Both the position numbers and the translations under genes were made by a program. This document shows, piece by piece, positions 17,805-27,513 of a DNA stretch of 64,000 nt (positions are counted from its first letter, which is position 1; each line of letters opens with the position of its first letter). The notes beneath the pieces were generated by a model, which saw only the letters and a list, made by a program, of their open reading frames with translations, did not search any database and was not told the DNA's origin. Source of the DNA: an uncultured Ignavibacteria bacterium (GTDB taxonomy: Bacteria; Bacteroidota; Ignavibacteria; SZUA-365); contig CAJXVM010000005.1 of assembly GCA_913061095.1 (NCBI GenBank), positions 124,001-188,000 of the forward strand, given 5' to 3'.

Positions 17805-20495
17805 ATGAACGAGCCGCATCCCATTTTCCATGTCAACCAGCTCTGGGCCGGCATCATCACCGAAGAGCTCGCCCGCTCCGGTCTGCGTCATGCCGTGATT
17901 TCCCCCGGCTCTCGCAGTACGCCGCTCGTCCTGACGCTCGCCGCGCATCCCGATATCACTGATCATTCCGTCATCGATGAACGTTCCGCTGCGTTCTACG
18001 CCCTCGGACTCGCGCGCGTCACCGCCCGGCCGGTCGCACTGCTCTGCACCTCCGGCACAGCGGCGGCGAACTACTATCCCGCAATCTGCGAGGCGGACAT
18101 GGCGGGCGTTCCATTGCTTGTGCTGACTGCCGATCGTCCAGTGCACCTGCGCGACAGCGGTGCGCCGCAGACCATGGATCAGGTCAAGCTTTTCGGAAGC
18201 CGCGTCCGGCACTTCGCCGAAAGCGCGCAGCCTGAAGCGACGGAGGAGAAGCTGCGTGCGCTGCGCGCGACAGTGTGCCATGCCATGGCGATGACGCGTG
18301 GAATGCTGCCGGGTCCCGTTCATGTGAACCTGCCCTTCCGCAAGCCGCTCGAACCCGCCGAGCCGGAATACGCGGCAGACCGGGTTGACGATGCGCTGCT
18401 CGCATCGGGGAGTCCGGGGATCCATGGCCGTGCGAACGGGCGGGCGTGGACGCGATTCATCCCGCTCGCCGGCTCTGTCGCGCAGCGGATGGACCGGGAT
18501 GTGGGAATTGCGCTCGCGGCGGATGCACTGCTGCGGGCTGAGCATCCGGTCATCATTGCCGGTCCGGATCCGGAGGGCGCAGAGTATGCCGATGCGCTGC
18601 TGTCATTCGCTTCCGCGCGCGGTATTCCGGTCATGGCCGAGGCCGCTTCGCAGCTGCGCTTCCGTGACGCGCGCGGCGCCGCGGTGATCGGGACCACGGA
18701 TCTGCTGCTGCGATCAGGGCGTTTCCGGGAGTATTTCCATCCCGACTGCATACTGCGCACCGGCGGTGCGGATACGAATGCCGCCATGCAGCGGTTCATG
18801 GCGGACCTCGGCGACATCGACGTCATCCAGCTTGCCCGCGACGCGCGGCGCAGGGATCCCGCGCATGCGGTTTCCCTGCATCTCGAAGGACGCGTCGCGG
18901 ACACGCTCGGGGATATCGAGGTCCTTTTCCGTGACGCCGTTTCTGCCGTGCAACCGGACTGGACAGAAACACTGTGCCAAGCGGATACTGCCGCGCGTGC
19001 CGAATTGCCGGATGCGCTTGCGGAGGCCGGACGGGGATTCGAGGGCTCCTACGTACATGCGCTCGGCAGCCTCCTGCCGGAGGACGCGGCGCTGTTCGTT
19101 TCAAGCAGCATGCCCATCCGTGATGTCGAGACCTTTCTGCCATCCACGGAGCGACGGGTCGACCTGCTGTTCAACCGCGGGGTGAACGGCATCGACGGTA
19201 TCGTGTCCACTGCCCTGGGCAGCGCCCGAGGGCGCCGTAGCCGCACGGTGCTGCTGACCGGCGACATCGCTTTCCTGCACAATCTGAACGCCGTTTTCGG
19301 TGAGGGACTGCGTGATCTGCCGCTCACCATCGTGCTGTTCAATAACGACGGCGGTGAAATTTTCGAACTGCTTCCCGTGCGGGAAATGGAGCCCGCATTT
19401 ACACGGCATTTTCTCACGCCGCAGGGCGCCGATTTCCGGTCGCTGTCCGAAGCACTCCGCATTCCCTGCGACACGGCGGACAACGTGGATGACTTTGCGC
19501 AGCTGCTTGGTCGCGCACTCGAACGTTCCGGTGTGTCCATGATCGAAATCCCCACGAATATTCGCGCCAGCGGTGAGCTGCGCAGGAACGCGCTGCGCCG
19601 CATCGCCGATGTCGTGGACGCCGCTCTCCGGAAGCGGACGGCGCGGGAGCAGGTCGTGCCTGAAGAGGTGACCGCCGGTGCTCCGTCGCGCGTGTTCCCG
19701 ACGGCCTGGCGACTCATGCACAGCGGATCCGGAGCGGCCGCCGTTTTCCTGCATGGATTTACGCGTAGTGGTGCATCCTGGCAGCGGATCTGCGCCGATC
19801 TCGATGACCGGCGCATGTTCGCCGTGGATCTCATGGGACACGGGGCATCACCGTCGCCGGACCAGCGCCTGCATCCCACCGCGTACGATCTCGACTACGC
19901 CGCCGGGCGACTGGAAGAGTGGTGTGCGCGCCTCGGAATCGCTCGCCTGCATCTTGTGGGATATTCGATGGGCGGACGCACGGCGATGGCATACGCGGCG
20001 CGCTATCGGCATCGCCTCGCTTCGCTGGCACTGATCAGCGCGAATCCCGGGGTCGAAGACGAACAGGAACGTCGTGCGCGGCGCGATCGTGATGACGCGC
20101 TCGCCGAGCGCATCATGGAAATCGGGCTGGAGCGTTTCGCGGAGGAGTGGTCCGCGCAGCCCATGTTCGCTACTCAGCGGGAGCAGGATCCTTCCGTGTG
20201 GCGGCACGCCATGTTTGACCGCACGCAGCAGCGCGCCGCAGGACTGGCCTCCTCGCTTCGGGGCAGCGGTCAGGGGCGACAGACGCCATATTGGGATGCG
20301 CTGCGGGAGCTTTCCTTCCCTGTGTTTGTTGCGGCCGGCGAGAAGGACGGAAACTATGCCGCCATCGCACAGCGCATGTGTGATTTTCTGCCCGATGCCA
20401 CACTGCACATATTCGAGGGTGCCGGACACGATCTTCTCTTCGACAGATCCGAGCAGCTGCGCCGGGAACTGCTGCGTCTGTGGAAACGCAGCTGA
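17805..20495 (+). CDS. menD: MenD-MenH fusion: SEPHCHC synthase and SHCHC synthase
   Basis: An 896-residue bifunctional protein. Residues 1 to about 605 are a complete MenD, the ThDP enzyme that joins isochorismate and 2-oxoglutarate. It has [10 protein letters not shown], the ThDP Glu region [25 protein letters not shown] and the C-terminal ThDP/Mg motif [11 protein letters not shown] ending at FNNDGG. After a linker, residues about 632-896 are an alpha/beta hydrolase with an LHGF oxyanion loop, nucleophile Ser721 in GYSMGG, Asp848 and His875: the MenH triad, which eliminates pyruvate to give SHCHC. The start at 17805 gives a normal MenD N-terminus. The fusion puts two consecutive steps on one chain. 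The frame is continuous, with no sign of a frameshift. Confidence 0.93.
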   Translation: MNEPHPIFHVNQLWAGIITEELARSGLRHAVISPGSRSTPLVLTLAAHPDITDHSVIDERSAAFYALGLARVTARPVALLCTSGTAAANYYPAICEADMAGVPLLVLTADRPVHLRDSGAPQTMDQVKLFGSRVRHFAESAQPEATEEKLRALRATVCHAMAMTRGMLPGPVHVNLPFRKPLEPAEPEYAADRVDDALLASGSPGIHGRANGRAWTRFIPLAGSVAQRMDRDVGIALAADALLRAEHPVIIAGPDPEGAEYADALLSFASARGIPVMAEAASQLRFRDARGAAVIGTTDLLLRSGRFREYFHPDCILRTGGADTNAAMQRFMADLGDIDVIQLARDARRRDPAHAVSLHLEGRVADTLGDIEVLFRDAVSAVQPDWTETLCQADTAARAELPDALAEAGRGFEGSYVHALGSLLPEDAALFVSSSMPIRDVETFLPSTERRVDLLFNRGVNGIDGIVSTALGSARGRRSRTVLLTGDIAFLHNLNAVFGEGLRDLPLTIVLFNNDGGEIFELLPVREMEPAFTRHFLTPQGADFRSLSEALRIPCDTADNVDDFAQLLGRALERSGVSMIEIPTNIRASGELRRNALRRIADVVDAALRKRTAREQVVPEEVTAGAPSRVFPTAWRLMHSGSGAAAVFLHGFTRSGASWQRICADLDDRRMFAVDLMGHGASPSPDQRLHPTAYDLDYAAGRLEEWCARLGIARLHLVGYSMGGRTAMAYAARYRHRLASLALISANPGVEDEQERRARRDRDDALAERIMEIGLERFAEEWSAQPMFATQREQDPSVWRHAMFDRTQQRAAGLASSLRGSGQGRQTPYWDALRELSFPVFVAAGEKDGNYAAIAQRMCDFLPDATLHIFEGAGHDLLFDRSEQLRRELLRLWKRS

Positions 20496-20521
20496 GTTTC
20501 CCGGTGTTGTGTGAGGAGGCA

Positions 20522-21403
20522 ATGACAGCACATTCAGAAGACATAGATTTCGACATGAATCCAATCACCTGGAAGACCATCAAGGAATACTCCGACATCA
20601 CTTTCAAGAAAAGCGACGAAGGCGTGATGCGAATTGCCATCAACCGGCCGGAAGTGCGCAACGCATTCCGTCCGGAGACCGTCGATCAGCTGCTTGACGC
20701 GTTCAGGATCGCGGCGCTCGACACGGATGTCGGTGTCGTTCTGCTGACCGGTGAAGGTCCTGCCGGAGACGGCAAGTACGCCTTCTGCAGCGGCGGCGAT
20801 CAGAAGATCCGCGGCGATGCCGGCTATCTTGGCCAGGACGAACACAGCGTACCGCGCCTTCACGTGCTCGAGCTGCAGCGTCTGATGCGGAGCATGCCCA
20901 AGCCGGTGATCGCGCTGGTCGCCGGATATGCCATTGGCGGCGGACACGTGCTGCACGTGGTCTGCGACCTCACTATCGCAGCTGACAACGCGGTCTTCGG
21001 TCAGACCGGTCCGAAAGTGGGAAGCTTCGACGGTGGCTTCGGCTCATCGTATCTCGCGCGCATGGTGGGACAGAAGCGTGCGCGGGAGATCTGGTATCTC
21101 TGCCGACAGTACAGCGCGCAGGAGGCCTTCGACATGGGGCTCGTCAACAAGGTGGTACCGGTCGACCAGCTCGAGGATGAGGGGGTGCGGTGGGCGCGTG
21201 AAATTCTCGAAAAATCACCGCTTGCGATCCGCCTGCTCAAGTCGGCCTTCAATGCAGAGCTCGACGGGCAGGCCGGCGTGCAGGAACTGGCCGGCAACGC
21301 GACACTTCTCTATTACATGTCGGAAGAAGCGCAGGAGGGCAAGAACGCGTATGTCGAAAAGCGCCGCCCGAATTTCCGGAAATTCAAGTGGCTGCCGTGG
21401 TAA
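20522..21403 (+). CDS. menB: 1,4-dihydroxy-2-naphthoyl-CoA synthase
   Basis: A 293-residue crotonase-fold enzyme that closes the second ring of o-succinylbenzoyl-CoA to DHNA-CoA. The start at 20522 is supported by a near-perfect GAGGAGGC ribosome binding site; an in-frame ATG at 20480 would overlap menDH and lacks one. Motifs are [11 protein letters not shown] (oxyanion and flexible loop), [29 protein letters not shown] and the MenB-specific [11 protein letters not shown]. The C-terminus ends [12 protein letters not shown], close to the usual MenB ending. It sits between menDH and menA. Confidence 0.96.
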   Translation: MTAHSEDIDFDMNPITWKTIKEYSDITFKKSDEGVMRIAINRPEVRNAFRPETVDQLLDAFRIAALDTDVGVVLLTGEGPAGDGKYAFCSGGDQKIRGDAGYLGQDEHSVPRLHVLELQRLMRSMPKPVIALVAGYAIGGGHVLHVVCDLTIAADNAVFGQTGPKVGSFDGGFGSSYLARMVGQKRAREIWYLCRQYSAQEAFDMGLVNKVVPVDQLEDEGVRWAREILEKSPLAIRLLKSAFNAELDGQAGVQELAGNATLLYYMSEEAQEGKNAYVEKRRPNFRKFKWLPW

Positions 21404-21430
21404 GCGCGGCCTGATCAGGACTGTTCCTTG

Positions 21431-22339
21431 ATGAGTACAGCAGAACACGCGACACCATCCATCACTCGCGCGCAGGCCTGGATCCTGGCGACACGCCCGA
21501 AAACCCTTCCGGCGGCGGTTGTCCCCGTCCTTGTCGGATCGGCCGTGGCCGCCGCGGACGGCCTGTTCTCGCTGCTCCCGGCGCTTGTGGCCATGCTCTG
21601 TGCGCTGCTGATTCAGATCGGCACGAATCTCGCCAACGATTATTTCGATTACGTGAAAGGTGCGGATTCGCACGACCGCATCGGTCCGGTGCGGGTGGTG
21701 CAGAGCGGACTGATTCCGCCGGCCACAGTGCGAAATGTCATGGCGGGTGTCTTTGCGCTCACGTTTCTGCTTGGTCTGTACCTTGTCTCGGTCGGGGGGT
21801 GGCCCATCCTGCTGATCGGCATCGCGTCAATCATCTGTGCCGTTATCTACACCGCGGGTCCTTTTCCGCTGGCCTATGTCGGACTGGGTGATCTGTTCGT
21901 GTTCATTTTCTTCGGCATCGTCGCCGTGACCGGCACGTATTATGTGCAGGCGCTTTCCTGGTCCGCCGACGCATTCATCGCCTCGCTGCCGGTCGGCGCC
22001 ATATCTACGGCGATTCTCGTCGTGAACAACTATCGCGATATCGACACCGACCGTATAGCGCGCAAGCGCACACTCGCGGTACGCATCGGCCGCCGGGCCA
22101 CGCGCATCGAATACCGCGTGCTGCTGCTCGTTGCCTACGTCATCCCTGTACTGCAGGCGCTGCAGCAGGAAGAGCCGCTGTGGCTTCTCCCGCTGCTCAG
22201 CATGCCCTTCGCCTGGCAGGTGCTTCGCATCGTGAGCCGCTCAACCGACGGGGGCGCGCTCAACGGGGCACTGGCGGGCACGGGAAAGCTGCTCGCCATA
22301 TACGGCATTCTCTATTCCGCCGGATTCATCCTATCCTGA
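21431..22339 (+). CDS. menA: 1,4-dihydroxy-2-naphthoate polyprenyltransferase
   Basis: A 302-residue UbiA-family membrane enzyme that prenylates DHNA to demethylmenaquinone in the inner membrane. About eight or nine TM helices are visible. The two Asp-rich prenyl-diphosphate motifs are NDYFDYVKGAD (about residues 67-77) and NNYRDIDTD (about 197-205). The N-terminal RPKTLPAAVVPVLVG is characteristic of MenA. The ATG at 21431 is preferred over a TTG three bases before it. It is 27 bases after menB and 4 bases before menC. Confidence 0.95.
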   Translation: MSTAEHATPSITRAQAWILATRPKTLPAAVVPVLVGSAVAAADGLFSLLPALVAMLCALLIQIGTNLANDYFDYVKGADSHDRIGPVRVVQSGLIPPATVRNVMAGVFALTFLLGLYLVSVGGWPILLIGIASIICAVIYTAGPFPLAYVGLGDLFVFIFFGIVAVTGTYYVQALSWSADAFIASLPVGAISTAILVVNNYRDIDTDRIARKRTLAVRIGRRATRIEYRVLLLVAYVIPVLQALQQEEPLWLLPLLSMPFAWQVLRIVSRSTDGGALNGALAGTGKLLAIYGILYSAGFILS

Positions 22340-22343
22340 TTTC

Positions 22344-23456
22344 ATGCGACTTGCCATATATCCCCGCTTATATCCGCTGCAGCCACCCTTCCGCACGGCA
22401 GGATGGACACTTGAAAAGCGGAATGTCATTCTCATCCGACTCGAAGATTCCTCTGATGCTGTGTTCGGGTGGGGCGAAGCCGCTCCGCTGACACACTTCG
22501 GTACGGAAGATTACGCCGCTGCCATGCGCGCACTCGAACAGGCGCGTGATGTCATCGCCCTCTGGAAACCTGACGGAGAAGAAGCCGCCCTGATACGGGA
22601 CGGCGACGTTCCCGCGCTGATCGCTGTCCTCACCGGGCATGCCACGGATCTGTCCGCGGCTCCGACGGCGCGCTTTGCCCTCGAGACGGCGATGCTCGAT
22701 CTCGTCGCCCGCCGGCGCGGGATCGGTCTCGCACGGCTTCTGGGGAGCGCGCTGCACGATTCCGTGCCCGTCAACGCCGTGATCGGCGGAGGCAGCCTCG
22801 ATGCGACCGTGGAGGCCGCCTCCGCTGCCGTCCGCCACGGGTACTCCTGCCTGAAAATGAAAATCGGTGCGGAGTCGGTCGAGCAGGATATCGATCGCGT
22901 GCGCGCCGTGCGTGAGGCGGTGCCTCCGGGCACGTTGTTTCGCCTCGATGTGAACGGGGCGTGGGATTTCAGCACGGCGGAAGACGCGATGCACAGCCTG
23001 AAACCCTACGGCATCGAGTACATCGAGCAGCCCGTGCCTGCGGAGGATGTCGATGAGCTCGCCGCGCTGAAGGGACTCGGTATCATTCCCGTTGCCGCGG
23101 ACGAAGCCGTGCAGGATCTCACACGTGCCCGCGAGCTGCTCGCCATGGACGCAGCCGATTTTTACATCCTCAAGCCCATGGCAGTCGGAAGTCTGCTCGA
23201 CGCGCGTGGATTCGCCGTCGAGGCGTATAAGCGCAACGCGGTCGCCGTCTTCACGTCCCTTATCGATTCCGCCGTCGCCCGCCATGCCGTCGCCCAGCTC
23301 TGCGCTTCGCTTCCGGCATCCCCCCGTCACCACGGTCTCGGTACGGGCATGCTGTTCGAACGCGATTCCGCGCGCGATCGCATCGCATACGGACGCTTCC
23401 ACCTGCCCGCGGAGGCGGGACTGGGCGTTATCCCGAACATTGATCCCGAGGCATGA
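22344..23456 (+). CDS. menC: o-succinylbenzoate synthase
   Basis: A 370-residue enolase-superfamily enzyme that dehydrates SHCHC to o-succinylbenzoate. The N-terminal capping domain is followed by a barrel with the KxK base pair (LKMKIG), the three acidic Mg ligands in RLDVNGAW, YIEQPVP and AADEAV, and the opposite Lys in YILKPMAVG. These fit OSBS better than muconate cycloisomerase or dipeptide epimerase, and the neighbours decide it. It starts 4 bases after menA and its stop overlaps the menE ATG (ATGA at 23453-23456), a translational-coupling arrangement. Confidence 0.94.
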   Translation: MRLAIYPRLYPLQPPFRTAGWTLEKRNVILIRLEDSSDAVFGWGEAAPLTHFGTEDYAAAMRALEQARDVIALWKPDGEEAALIRDGDVPALIAVLTGHATDLSAAPTARFALETAMLDLVARRRGIGLARLLGSALHDSVPVNAVIGGGSLDATVEAASAAVRHGYSCLKMKIGAESVEQDIDRVRAVREAVPPGTLFRLDVNGAWDFSTAEDAMHSLKPYGIEYIEQPVPAEDVDELAALKGLGIIPVAADEAVQDLTRARELLAMDAADFYILKPMAVGSLLDARGFAVEAYKRNAVAVFTSLIDSAVARHAVAQLCASLPASPRHHGLGTGMLFERDSARDRIAYGRFHLPAEAGLGVIPNIDPEA

Positions 23457-25030
23457 TACCCCTGCTCGACACGGCGCGGCGGTATCCGGACGGTGTCGCC
23501 CTGATCTCCGGTACGGGCAATGCCGGTACGGGCAATGCCCTGGAGACGCTCACCTGGGGAGCACTCGCAAACGAAGCACGCCGCATGGCCGGTGCCTTGC
23601 GGCAGGACGGGGTGTCTCCAGAATCGGTGGTTGCCGTTCATCTCGCTGGAACGCGTGACCAGGTCGTCCTTCTGCACGCCATCTGGCTCTGCGGTGCCGT
23701 ATGCGCTCCGCTCAACCTGCGACTCTCGGATGCGGAGCTGATCGCGCAGATCACACATCTGCGTCCACTGCTTACCGTCGTGGATGAAATGCGCTCATAC
23801 CACGCATCTGCGATCAGCACCGATCAGGGCAGCGACACTACGGACAGAAATCCCTCCCATACATCGTCCGCGAAGGATTTCCGCCGCCTGCCGCTTGCAT
23901 CGCTGCAGAAACGGGCACGCGGCATCGATCCCGCCGCCGTCGAAATTCACGAACCCGCGGATGACGACATTTGCAGCATTCTGTTTACCTCCGGTACGGT
24001 GGGACGCCTGAAGGCGGTGCCGCACTCATGGGCGAATCACCGCGCCAGCGCCGCCGCATCCGCCGCGAATCTCGGCGAGGAACCCTTGGATGTCTGGCAG
24101 TGCGCAATCCCTCTGTACCATATCGGCGGACTGGCGATTCTGCTGCGCAGCCTTTTTACCGGCATGGCCGTACGCCTGCATGCGCGGTTTGATCCCGATG
24201 AGGTGCTCACCGCGCTCCGGCACGACGGCGTGACCATCACTTCGCTTGTACCCACGATGCTGCACCGCTTGATGGAGCGCGATGCCATGTTCCGCGCATC
24301 CGCACTGCCCGCGCTGCGCGCGATTCTGCTCGGCGGCGCGTCGGCCCATCGCGCACTGTGGGATGAAGCGCTGCGACGCGGTCTCCCGGTGCTCGGCACC
24401 TACGGACTGACGGAAAGCTGCTCCCAGGTTGTCACCGGCTCACCGGCCACGATCTCCGAGGATGCATATACGGCGGGACGTCCGCTTCAGGGTGTGGAAA
24501 TCGAAATCCGCGATGCGCAGGACAGGCCGCTGGCCTCGGGCAAGCAGGGAGAGATTCTGCTTCGCGGGCCGATGCTGACACGGGTGTACCTGCACATGAC
24601 ATCCGAAGCCGCGTCTGAGGACGGCTGGTTCCGCACCGGGGATATCGGGCATCTCGATGCGCGGGGATGTCTCGTGGTCGCTGCGCGGCGGGAGGATCTG
24701 ATCATCAGCGGCGGGGAGAATGTCGTTCCGCAGGAAATCGAGGATGTTCTGCTCCGGCACGATGCGGTGGAGGATGCAGCCGTGGTGGGACTGCCGGACG
24801 AGGAGTGGGGCGAACGCGTCGCGGCGGCTCTGGTTCTGCGCGGGGATGTGAGGATCGACGACATCGTCGCTGCCTGCCGCAGCGCTCTGGCCGGATACAA
24901 GGTTCCGCGAAGCTGGCATGTCATTGAGTCGCTGCCGCGCACCGCGTCAGGCAAGCTGCGGCGGGCGGAAGTTCGCGCACGTCTTGTCAGGGAGGAAAAC
25001 GATCAGCGTACGACGCCGATGTACAGGTAG
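23453..25030 (+). CDS. menE: o-succinylbenzoate-CoA ligase
   Basis: A 525-residue acyl-adenylate-forming enzyme that activates o-succinylbenzoate with ATP and CoA. The P-loop reads TSGTVGRLKAVPHS; the usual T and P of TSGTTGxPK are V and L here. It has GTYGLTESCSQV (A5), WFRTGDIGHLD (A7), RREDLIISGGENV (A8) and the catalytic Lys in ASGKLRR (A10). A 15-bp tandem duplication near the N-terminus (23510-23539) duplicates GTGNA. A low-complexity insert rich in D, S and T lies around residues 120-140. It overlaps menC by 4 bp and the convergent menG by 28 bp. Confidence 0.94.
   Translation: MIPLLDTARRYPDGVALISGTGNAGTGNALETLTWGALANEARRMAGALRQDGVSPESVVAVHLAGTRDQVVLLHAIWLCGAVCAPLNLRLSDAELIAQITHLRPLLTVVDEMRSYHASAISTDQGSDTTDRNPSHTSSAKDFRRLPLASLQKRARGIDPAAVEIHEPADDDICSILFTSGTVGRLKAVPHSWANHRASAAASAANLGEEPLDVWQCAIPLYHIGGLAILLRSLFTGMAVRLHARFDPDEVLTALRHDGVTITSLVPTMLHRLMERDAMFRASALPALRAILLGGASAHRALWDEALRRGLPVLGTYGLTESCSQVVTGSPATISEDAYTAGRPLQGVEIEIRDAQDRPLASGKQGEILLRGPMLTRVYLHMTSEAASEDGWFRTGDIGHLDARGCLVVAARREDLIISGGENVVPQEIEDVLLRHDAVEDAAVVGLPDEEWGERVAAALVLRGDVRIDDIVAACRSALAGYKVPRSWHVIESLPRTASGKLRRAEVRARLVREENDQRTTPMYR
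23510..23539 (+). repeat. 15-bp tandem duplication inside menE
   Basis: GGTACGGGCAATGCC occurs twice back to back (23510-23524 and 23525-23539). It stays in frame and encodes Gly-Thr-Gly-Asn-Ala twice. Identical copies suggest a recent slippage event. Confidence 0.9.
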
Positions 25031-25692
25031 GCGATGCCCCCGGTCAGCGGCACGGTGCGCCGCTCGCGAAACATCCCGCTTTCATCCATCAGCGCGAGAA
25101 ACTCGTCACCGGTAGGGAATGCCGCGGACGTGCGGGTGAGGTATTCGTAGGCATCCCGTCGCCCCGAGACAATGCCACCGACGAGGGGAATGATGACCCG
25201 GCTGTAAAATGCGAAAAACGGTTTCATCCACCAGAGCGGACGCCCGAATTCCAGCACCATCACGCGGCCGTCGCTGCGCACGACGCGCCCCATCGAACGC
25301 AGGGCCTGCAGGGGATCGTCGACGTTGCGGATGCCGAATGCGATCGAGGCGATGTCGAAACTGTCGTCGTCATACGTGAGCTGCATCGCATCCTGTACCT
25401 CCCACTGAATATCCATCCCCTCGCGCTCGGCCTTGGCGGGAGCGAACGCGAGCATGTCAGCACAGAAATCCGTGCCCGCGACATGTCCGTCCTTCCCCAC
25501 AGCTTTTTTAAAGGTGATTGCGAGGTCACCGGTGCCGGTGGCGCAGTCGAGCACGCGGTCTCCCGGACGCGCGCCGCTCAGACGCACGGTTTGCCTCCGC
25601 CAGCGGTGATGTACGCCGAGCGAGAGCACGGAGTTCGCGCGGTCATAACTGCCGGCGATTTCCGCGAACATGTTGTGAACGTCGCGGCTCAT
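25003..25692 (-). CDS. menG: Demethylmenaquinone methyltransferase
   Basis: A 229-residue UbiE/MenG-family SAM-dependent methyltransferase performing the last step of menaquinone synthesis. It has the SAM loop DCATGTGDLA (about 49-58), the UbiE signature FGIRNVDDPLQAL and the YEYLTRT region near the C-terminus. The N-terminal HNMFAEIAGSYDRAN is typical. It is downstream of the DAHP synthase gene by 40 bases on the minus strand. It overlaps menE by 28 bp tail to tail, so the menaquinone genes come from two convergent transcripts. Confidence 0.95.
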   Translation of the reverse strand: MSRDVHNMFAEIAGSYDRANSVLSLGVHHRWRRQTVRLSGARPGDRVLDCATGTGDLAITFKKAVGKDGHVAGTDFCADMLAFAPAKAEREGMDIQWEVQDAMQLTYDDDSFDIASIAFGIRNVDDPLQALRSMGRVVRSDGRVMVLEFGRPLWWMKPFFAFYSRVIIPLVGGIVSGRRDAYEYLTRTSAAFPTGDEFLALMDESGMFRERRTVPLTGGIAYLYIGVVR

Positions 25693-25732
25693 GAGGCGTC
25701 CGCGCAGGGAAGGGAAATGGAATGCAAGGGAG

Positions 25733-26533
25733 TCATCGGGTCAGTGGCCGTCCCGCCGCTGCGGCATAGCGCTGCAGCTGTTCCATCATGTCGGAGAACA
25801 GTCGGGGAGAGAGTGCCTGGTCCGCGTCGGAAAGTGCGACCGACGGATCCGGATGCACTTCCACCATCAGTCCGTCGAGTCCTGCGGCTAGCGTCGCCGC
25901 GGCGAGCGGGGGAATGAGTCGGGGATTGCCGGTGGCATGTGAGGGATCGATGATGACCGGACAGTGGGACTGCTGCCGGGCGTAGAGGGCGCCGGCGAGA
26001 TCGAGTGTGAAGCGTGTCTCATTGGAGAAGGTTCGGATGCCGCGTTCACAGAGCACGACGTGTTCGTTTCCACCGACGGTGATATACTCGGCGGCCAGCA
26101 GCCATTCCTTGATCGTAGCCGCGAAGCCGCGCTTGAGCAGCACCGGCTTGTCGACCTGGCCCAGCAGCTTGAGCAGGGCCGTGTTATCCATGTTCCGCGA
26201 TCCCACCTGGAAGGCGTCGACGTATGGAAGCATTCCCTCTACGTCGCGCTCCGAGAGTACTTCGGTGATCATCGGGAGATCCTGGCGGTCGGCGGCCGCA
26301 CGCATGAGCTTGACGCCGTCGAGACCGAGTCCCTGGAAAGTATACGGGGATGTGCGTGCCTTGAAGGCGCCTCCGCGCAGCACGGGGATGCCATGCCGGG
26401 CGACCAGAGCGGCGGATTCATGGATCTGCTCTTCCGATTCGACCGCGCAGGGACCGGCGATGACCACAAAGCCGTCTCCGCCGATTTCGACGTCGCGGAT
26501 GGAAACGCGCAAGCGGGGCATGGATTCGTTCAT
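25733..26533 (-). CDS. aroF: 3-deoxy-7-phosphoheptulonate (DAHP) synthase
   Basis: A 266-residue type I-beta (KdsA-like) DAHP synthase, condensing PEP and erythrose 4-phosphate at the start of the shikimate pathway. The start at 26533 is supported by GGAG about 5 bases upstream. Motifs are IAGPCAVES (about 25-33), RGGAFKARTSPYTFQG, VLLKRGFAATIKEW and IDPSHATGN, with the metal-binding Cys, His, Glu and Asp residues in place. It is the core domain only, without an N-terminal ferredoxin-like or a chorismate mutase domain, so feedback control through such a domain is not expected. It supplies chorismate that menF uses. Confidence 0.94.
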   Translation of the reverse strand: MNESMPRLRVSIRDVEIGGDGFVVIAGPCAVESEEQIHESAALVARHGIPVLRGGAFKARTSPYTFQGLGLDGVKLMRAAADRQDLPMITEVLSERDVEGMLPYVDAFQVGSRNMDNTALLKLLGQVDKPVLLKRGFAATIKEWLLAAEYITVGGNEHVVLCERGIRTFSNETRFTLDLAGALYARQQSHCPVIIDPSHATGNPRLIPPLAAATLAAGLDGLMVEVHPDPSVALSDADQALSPRLFSDMMEQLQRYAAAAGRPLTR

Positions 26534-26620
26534 GTCTCCGGAAACCCGTGATTCCCGGACAGGTGCATGTGTATGTGTGTTCGTAATGCTCAATGCGGTC
26601 TGAAAAAATGTGGTCAGATA

Positions 26621-26651
26621 CAAAAATCAGAATATCGCACCATTAAAACAA
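26621..26651 (-). promoter_or_regulatory. Probable promoter of aroF-menG
   Basis: Minus strand: TTGTTT (26651-26646), a 17-bp spacer, GATTTTTG (26628-26621). This is one mismatch from TAnnTTTG. Leader of about 80 bases to the start at 26533; no leader peptide rich in aromatic residues is apparent. Confidence 0.45.
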
Positions 26652-26730
26652 CGAACAGGGCATATTTCGTTCACACTGTCAAAGGTCAGAATTTAAGGCA
26701 CCTGTCTTGTATCCGATCTGCCGGCAGGTA

Positions 26731-27438
26731 TCAGACGTTCAGTTGTCCGAACAGCCGGATATCGCTGCCGTTGACACCGCCGGCCTCGTCGCGAAGCAGG
26801 TAGCTGATCGTGCCGGCAATTTCTTCCGGTGTAATCCACTTCGGAATATCATCTTCCGAACCCCATTCCAGGTTGGCGTCGGTCTTGATCACGCTCGGCA
26901 GGATGCAGTTGGCAGTGACGCCGTGCTCGCGTCCCTCATCGGCCAGGATTTTTGTCAGGGCGGAGACACCGGCTTTCGCGACGCCGTATCCCGCCTGGCT
27001 GGCGCCGGGCTTGACCGCAGCCATGGCGCCGATGGTCACGATGCGTCCCTGCCCGGATTCGTGGAAATGCTTCATGGCGAGCCGTGCCATGACGAACAGC
27101 GCGCGCAGGTTGAGATTCATCAGGAAATCCCAGTCTTCGATCGACGTCTCGGCGATGGGCTGAAAGCCCTTGATGCCGCCCAGGATATGCACGAGGGCAT
27201 ACAGCCCGTGCTGCTGCTTTGCGTTTTCGAACACGCGGGCGACGTCACCGTCATCGAGAAGGTCGGCTTCGAGCAACAGGAGCTGGTCACGCTGCTGTGG
27301 AGCAATATGCGCGCGGAGGTCCTGCGCTTCCCCGGTGTTTCTGTAGGGGACGGTGCAGTGGTAGCCTTCATTGATGAGGCGAAGCGTGACGGCACTGCCG
27401 AGCGCGCCGCTCCCCCCGGGAATAAGTACGGATTTCAT
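26731..27438 (-). CDS. Short-chain dehydrogenase/reductase
   Basis: A 235-residue classical SDR. The start at 27438 gives the N-terminal Rossmann strand directly (KSVLIPGGSGALGSAV, a GxxxGxG variant). There is an NLNLRALFVMARL helix. Ser and Tyr/Lys can be seen in IVTIGAMAAV (Ser is replaced in the usual position) and GYGVAKAG, so the YxxxK catalytic pair is present. The C-terminus VNGSDIRLFGQLNV is typical. The substrate is not evident. It is divergent from crcB and ends about 200 bases before aroF; it may use the same transcript as aroF, but that gene has its own predicted promoter. Confidence 0.85.
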   Translation of the reverse strand: MKSVLIPGGSGALGSAVTLRLINEGYHCTVPYRNTGEAQDLRAHIAPQQRDQLLLLEADLLDDGDVARVFENAKQQHGLYALVHILGGIKGFQPIAETSIEDWDFLMNLNLRALFVMARLAMKHFHESGQGRIVTIGAMAAVKPGASQAGYGVAKAGVSALTKILADEGREHGVTANCILPSVIKTDANLEWGSEDDIPKWITPEEIAGTISYLLRDEAGGVNGSDIRLFGQLNV

Positions 27439-27444
27439 GTCCTG

Positions 27445-27475
27445 TTGTCCTTCGGTGTAACGGGAAGTATATTTT
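27445..27475 (+). promoter_or_regulatory. Promoter of crcB-DUF190
   Basis: TTGTCC at 27445-27450, a 17-bp spacer and TATATTTT at 27468-27475. It starts only 7 bases outside the SDR start codon. No fluoride-riboswitch sequence is recognisable in the short leader. Confidence 0.65.
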
Positions 27476-27513
27476 TCATGATAGGAAACCACTGTACGTA
27501 GCGCAAATTTTAT

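Noticed and set aside
20480-20521. Longer menB start overlapping menDH
   Set aside because: The ATG at 20522 has an excellent GAGGAGG site and gives a standard-length N-terminus; the upstream ATG has none.
27476-27513. Fluoride riboswitch before crcB
   Set aside because: The leader after the predicted promoter is too short and lacks the conserved motif and pseudoknot sequences.
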